64,000 bases of DNA from Abyssibius alkaniclasticus (GTDB taxonomy: Bacteria > Pseudomonadota > Alphaproteobacteria > Rhodobacterales > Rhodobacteraceae): contig NZ_CP095732.1 of assembly GCF_020447305.1 (NCBI RefSeq), positions 1,272,501 through 1,336,500 on the forward strand, written 5' to 3'. Positions 62,717-64,000 of this stretch are shown piece by piece (position 1 is the first letter of the stretch; every line of letters begins with the position of its first letter). Below the pieces are notes generated by a model that was not told the origin of the DNA, did not search any database, and worked only from the letters and a program-made list of their open reading frames with translations. The translations under genes and the position numbers were made by a program.

Positions 62717-63937
62717 CTATTGGTCGCCATTTCGCCGCCTGAACAGGCGACCCAGCACAAAGCTTGTGCGCGGCACATAGCTATAGGCGCTGCGCTTGCG
62801 GGTCGGGCGGCTGCGCATTCGGTAAAGCCCGAAGAGCGACAGGAAGATATGGGCCACCGCCATCATCAAAAACAGGCTGCTGGCCCCGTAATTGTCGATC
62901 AGCACCGAGGCCAGCAGCGGACTGGCAATCGCGCCGATGCCATACAGAAACATCAGCGACGAGGCGACCTCGACCATGTCTTCCACGGACGCAAAATCGC
63001 TGGCATGGGCCGATGAGATGGAGAAGATCGGAAATGTTGTGACGCCGAACAGAAAGGCGGCAACGAAGACAATGCCCGGGCTGACCTGCCCGAAGAACGC
63101 GGTGGCCAGGCACACCGCCACCGCCGCCAGCGAAATGCCGATCAGCACATGGCGGCGGTCGAAACGGTCGGCAAGCCAGCCAGCCGGTATCTGGCTGAGT
63201 GCCCCGCCTGCCACGGCCGTTGCCAGAAACAGGGCAATCTGATCGGCCCGCAGCCCCACTTCCTGCCCGTAAACCGGCCCGACCATGCGAAAGGCCGGCG
63301 ATGTGATGCCCGCCACAACAACACCGGCAGCCGCAAGCGGCGACAGCAATATCGTCTTGATCGGGCGCAGCCGCGGCGCTTCGGGCAGGCTTGGCGGCAC
63401 CGAGCGGGTGAGCATGAGCGGCAAGATCGCCGCGCTGCTCAGAATGGCCATGATATTGTAGGAAATATAGGACAGAGGATCGAGGACACCGATCAGCAGT
63501 TGCGCCACAAACGACGCGCCCATATCCACCACGCGATAGGCGCCCAGCACACGGCCGCGGTTGGCGTTGGTCACCTTGGCGTGCAGCCAGGCCTCGACAA
63601 TGGTAAAACAGCCGGCAACGGCCAGCCCGGTCATGACGCGCAGCAAGGCCCAGGCATAGGGGCCAACAAAAATCGGATGTGCCAATGCGCCGATCGTGCC
63701 AAGTGCGGCAAAGGCCGCAAAACCGCGCGTATGGCCAACCGCACCCAACAGGCGTGGCGCCCACCAGCAGCCCATGAAAAACCCGACGAAATGCGCCGAA
63801 CCGAGCAGGCCGACCTGGGTTGAGCTGAAGCCATAGCCAAGCCCGGCCAAAGCATCCAGCGGCCCCATTGCGCCCGAATGCAGCTGCAAAAGCGTAACCG
63901 AAAGCAGCAGGGCCGCAAATGAGATCATGATCCGCAT
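62717..63937 (-). CDS. MFS transporter (YcaD-like)
   Basis: Major facilitator protein of 406 residues with about 12 membrane helices. The motif A-like loop GWLADRFDRRHVLI lies near residue 257. The N-terminal pattern (GLGYGFSSTQVGLLGSAHFVGFFMGC) resembles the YcaD/UMF2 group. Substrate unknown. Of the possible starts, ATG 63937 and ATG 63928 are plausible; TTG 63943 is less so. No strong ribosome binding site is visible. It is 55 nt upstream of metG on the same strand. Confidence 0.85.
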   Translation of the reverse strand: MRIMISFAALLLSVTLLQLHSGAMGPLDALAGLGYGFSSTQVGLLGSAHFVGFFMGCWWAPRLLGAVGHTRGFAAFAALGTIGALAHPIFVGPYAWALLRVMTGLAVAGCFTIVEAWLHAKVTNANRGRVLGAYRVVDMGASFVAQLLIGVLDPLSYISYNIMAILSSAAILPLMLTRSVPPSLPEAPRLRPIKTILLSPLAAAGVVVAGITSPAFRMVGPVYGQEVGLRADQIALFLATAVAGGALSQIPAGWLADRFDRRHVLIGISLAAVAVCLATAFFGQVSPGIVFVAAFLFGVTTFPIFSISSAHASDFASVEDMVEVASSLMFLYGIGAIASPLLASVLIDNYGASSLFLMMAVAHIFLSLFGLYRMRSRPTRKRSAYSYVPRTSFVLGRLFRRRNGDQ

Positions 63938-64000
63938 GTGCAAGGCTTGGCAGATCGGCTTGACACGGGCAAGCCCGCTTGCAATTGGGCATTGATTTTT

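Noticed and set aside
1-64000. tRNA, rRNA, CRISPR arrays, insertion sequences, prophage
   Set aside because: I looked through all intergenic gaps and found no cloverleaf, regularly spaced repeat, transposase or phage gene. The repeats found are short structured elements.

Overview
The window reads as a stretch of ordinary chromosome from an alphaproteobacterium of the order Rhodobacterales (Roseobacter/Rhodobacter group). The DNA is GC-rich and densely coded on both strands. Several features point to this order: a SAM/SAH riboswitch in front of metK (a class described from Rhodobacterales metK leaders), an Irr-type Fur regulator divergent from fabA-fabB-fabI, the miaB-phoH-ybeY-corC-lnt-metK and aroA-cmk-rpsA-ihfB gene orders, a MucR-type regulator and an RTX protein. 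I see no prophage, insertion sequence, CRISPR array, rRNA or tRNA gene.

Layout. 1-4539: pstC(partial)-pstA-pstB-phoU-phoB, phosphate uptake and its control. 4634-7642: sulfurtransferase, class I aminotransferase, ornithine cyclodeaminase family. 7627-19708: two divergent operons. Leftward: an XRE/short-chain-acyl regulator, a single-domain response regulator, a small two-helix membrane protein and an Na+/solute-symporter histidine kinase. Rightward: a LivJHMGF-type ABC transporter ending in acetyl-CoA synthetase. 19785-23130: a 37-residue lipoprotein, irr, fabA-fabB-fabI. 23127-26545: an unknown helical protein, then a haloacid dehalogenase/hydrolase/dehydratase operon. 26546-26833: a pair of inverted structured repeats. 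26834-31135: an FAD/GCV_T demethylating dehydrogenase and a polar amino acid ABC transporter lacking its ATPase. 31145-33813: M3 peptidase and MucR-like regulator. 33894-41831: miaB, phoH, ybeY, corC-like, lnt, metK, trmB, NUDIX. 41848-46416: aroA, cmk, rpsA, ihfB. 46436-49086: lapA-like, trpF, GNAT, trpB. 49250-51695: a secreted Gly/Ser-rich protein, a membrane-tethered LuxR-type protein, a YodC-like protein and a sulfotransferase. 51692-64000: DUF2332, pth, rplY, an FMN hydroxy-acid dehydrogenase, an RTX propeller protein, ychF, a BNR propeller with a MoaD-like protein, a small Cys-rich protein, trpA, metG and an MFS transporter.

The most interesting part is 7627-19708. It looks like one module that senses, takes up and activates a short-chain carboxylate (inference). 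The XRE regulator carries an internal segment that aligns without gaps over 61 residues with the histidine-phosphotransfer (DHp) segment of the symporter-kinase four genes away in the same operon, including the phospho-accepting His. A free receiver domain lies between them. This suggests a kinase - receiver - transcription factor circuit that I do not recognise as described. Also worth attention: a family of structured intergenic repeats (three copies), three convergent gene pairs that share one CTAG for both stop codons, a hairpin covering the ribosome binding site of the RTX gene beside CtrA-like half-sites, and a MoaD-like protein paired with a propeller.

Starts were chosen by ribosome binding site and family length, so many differ from the longest open frame. 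Functions come from reading motifs by eye; no database search was run.
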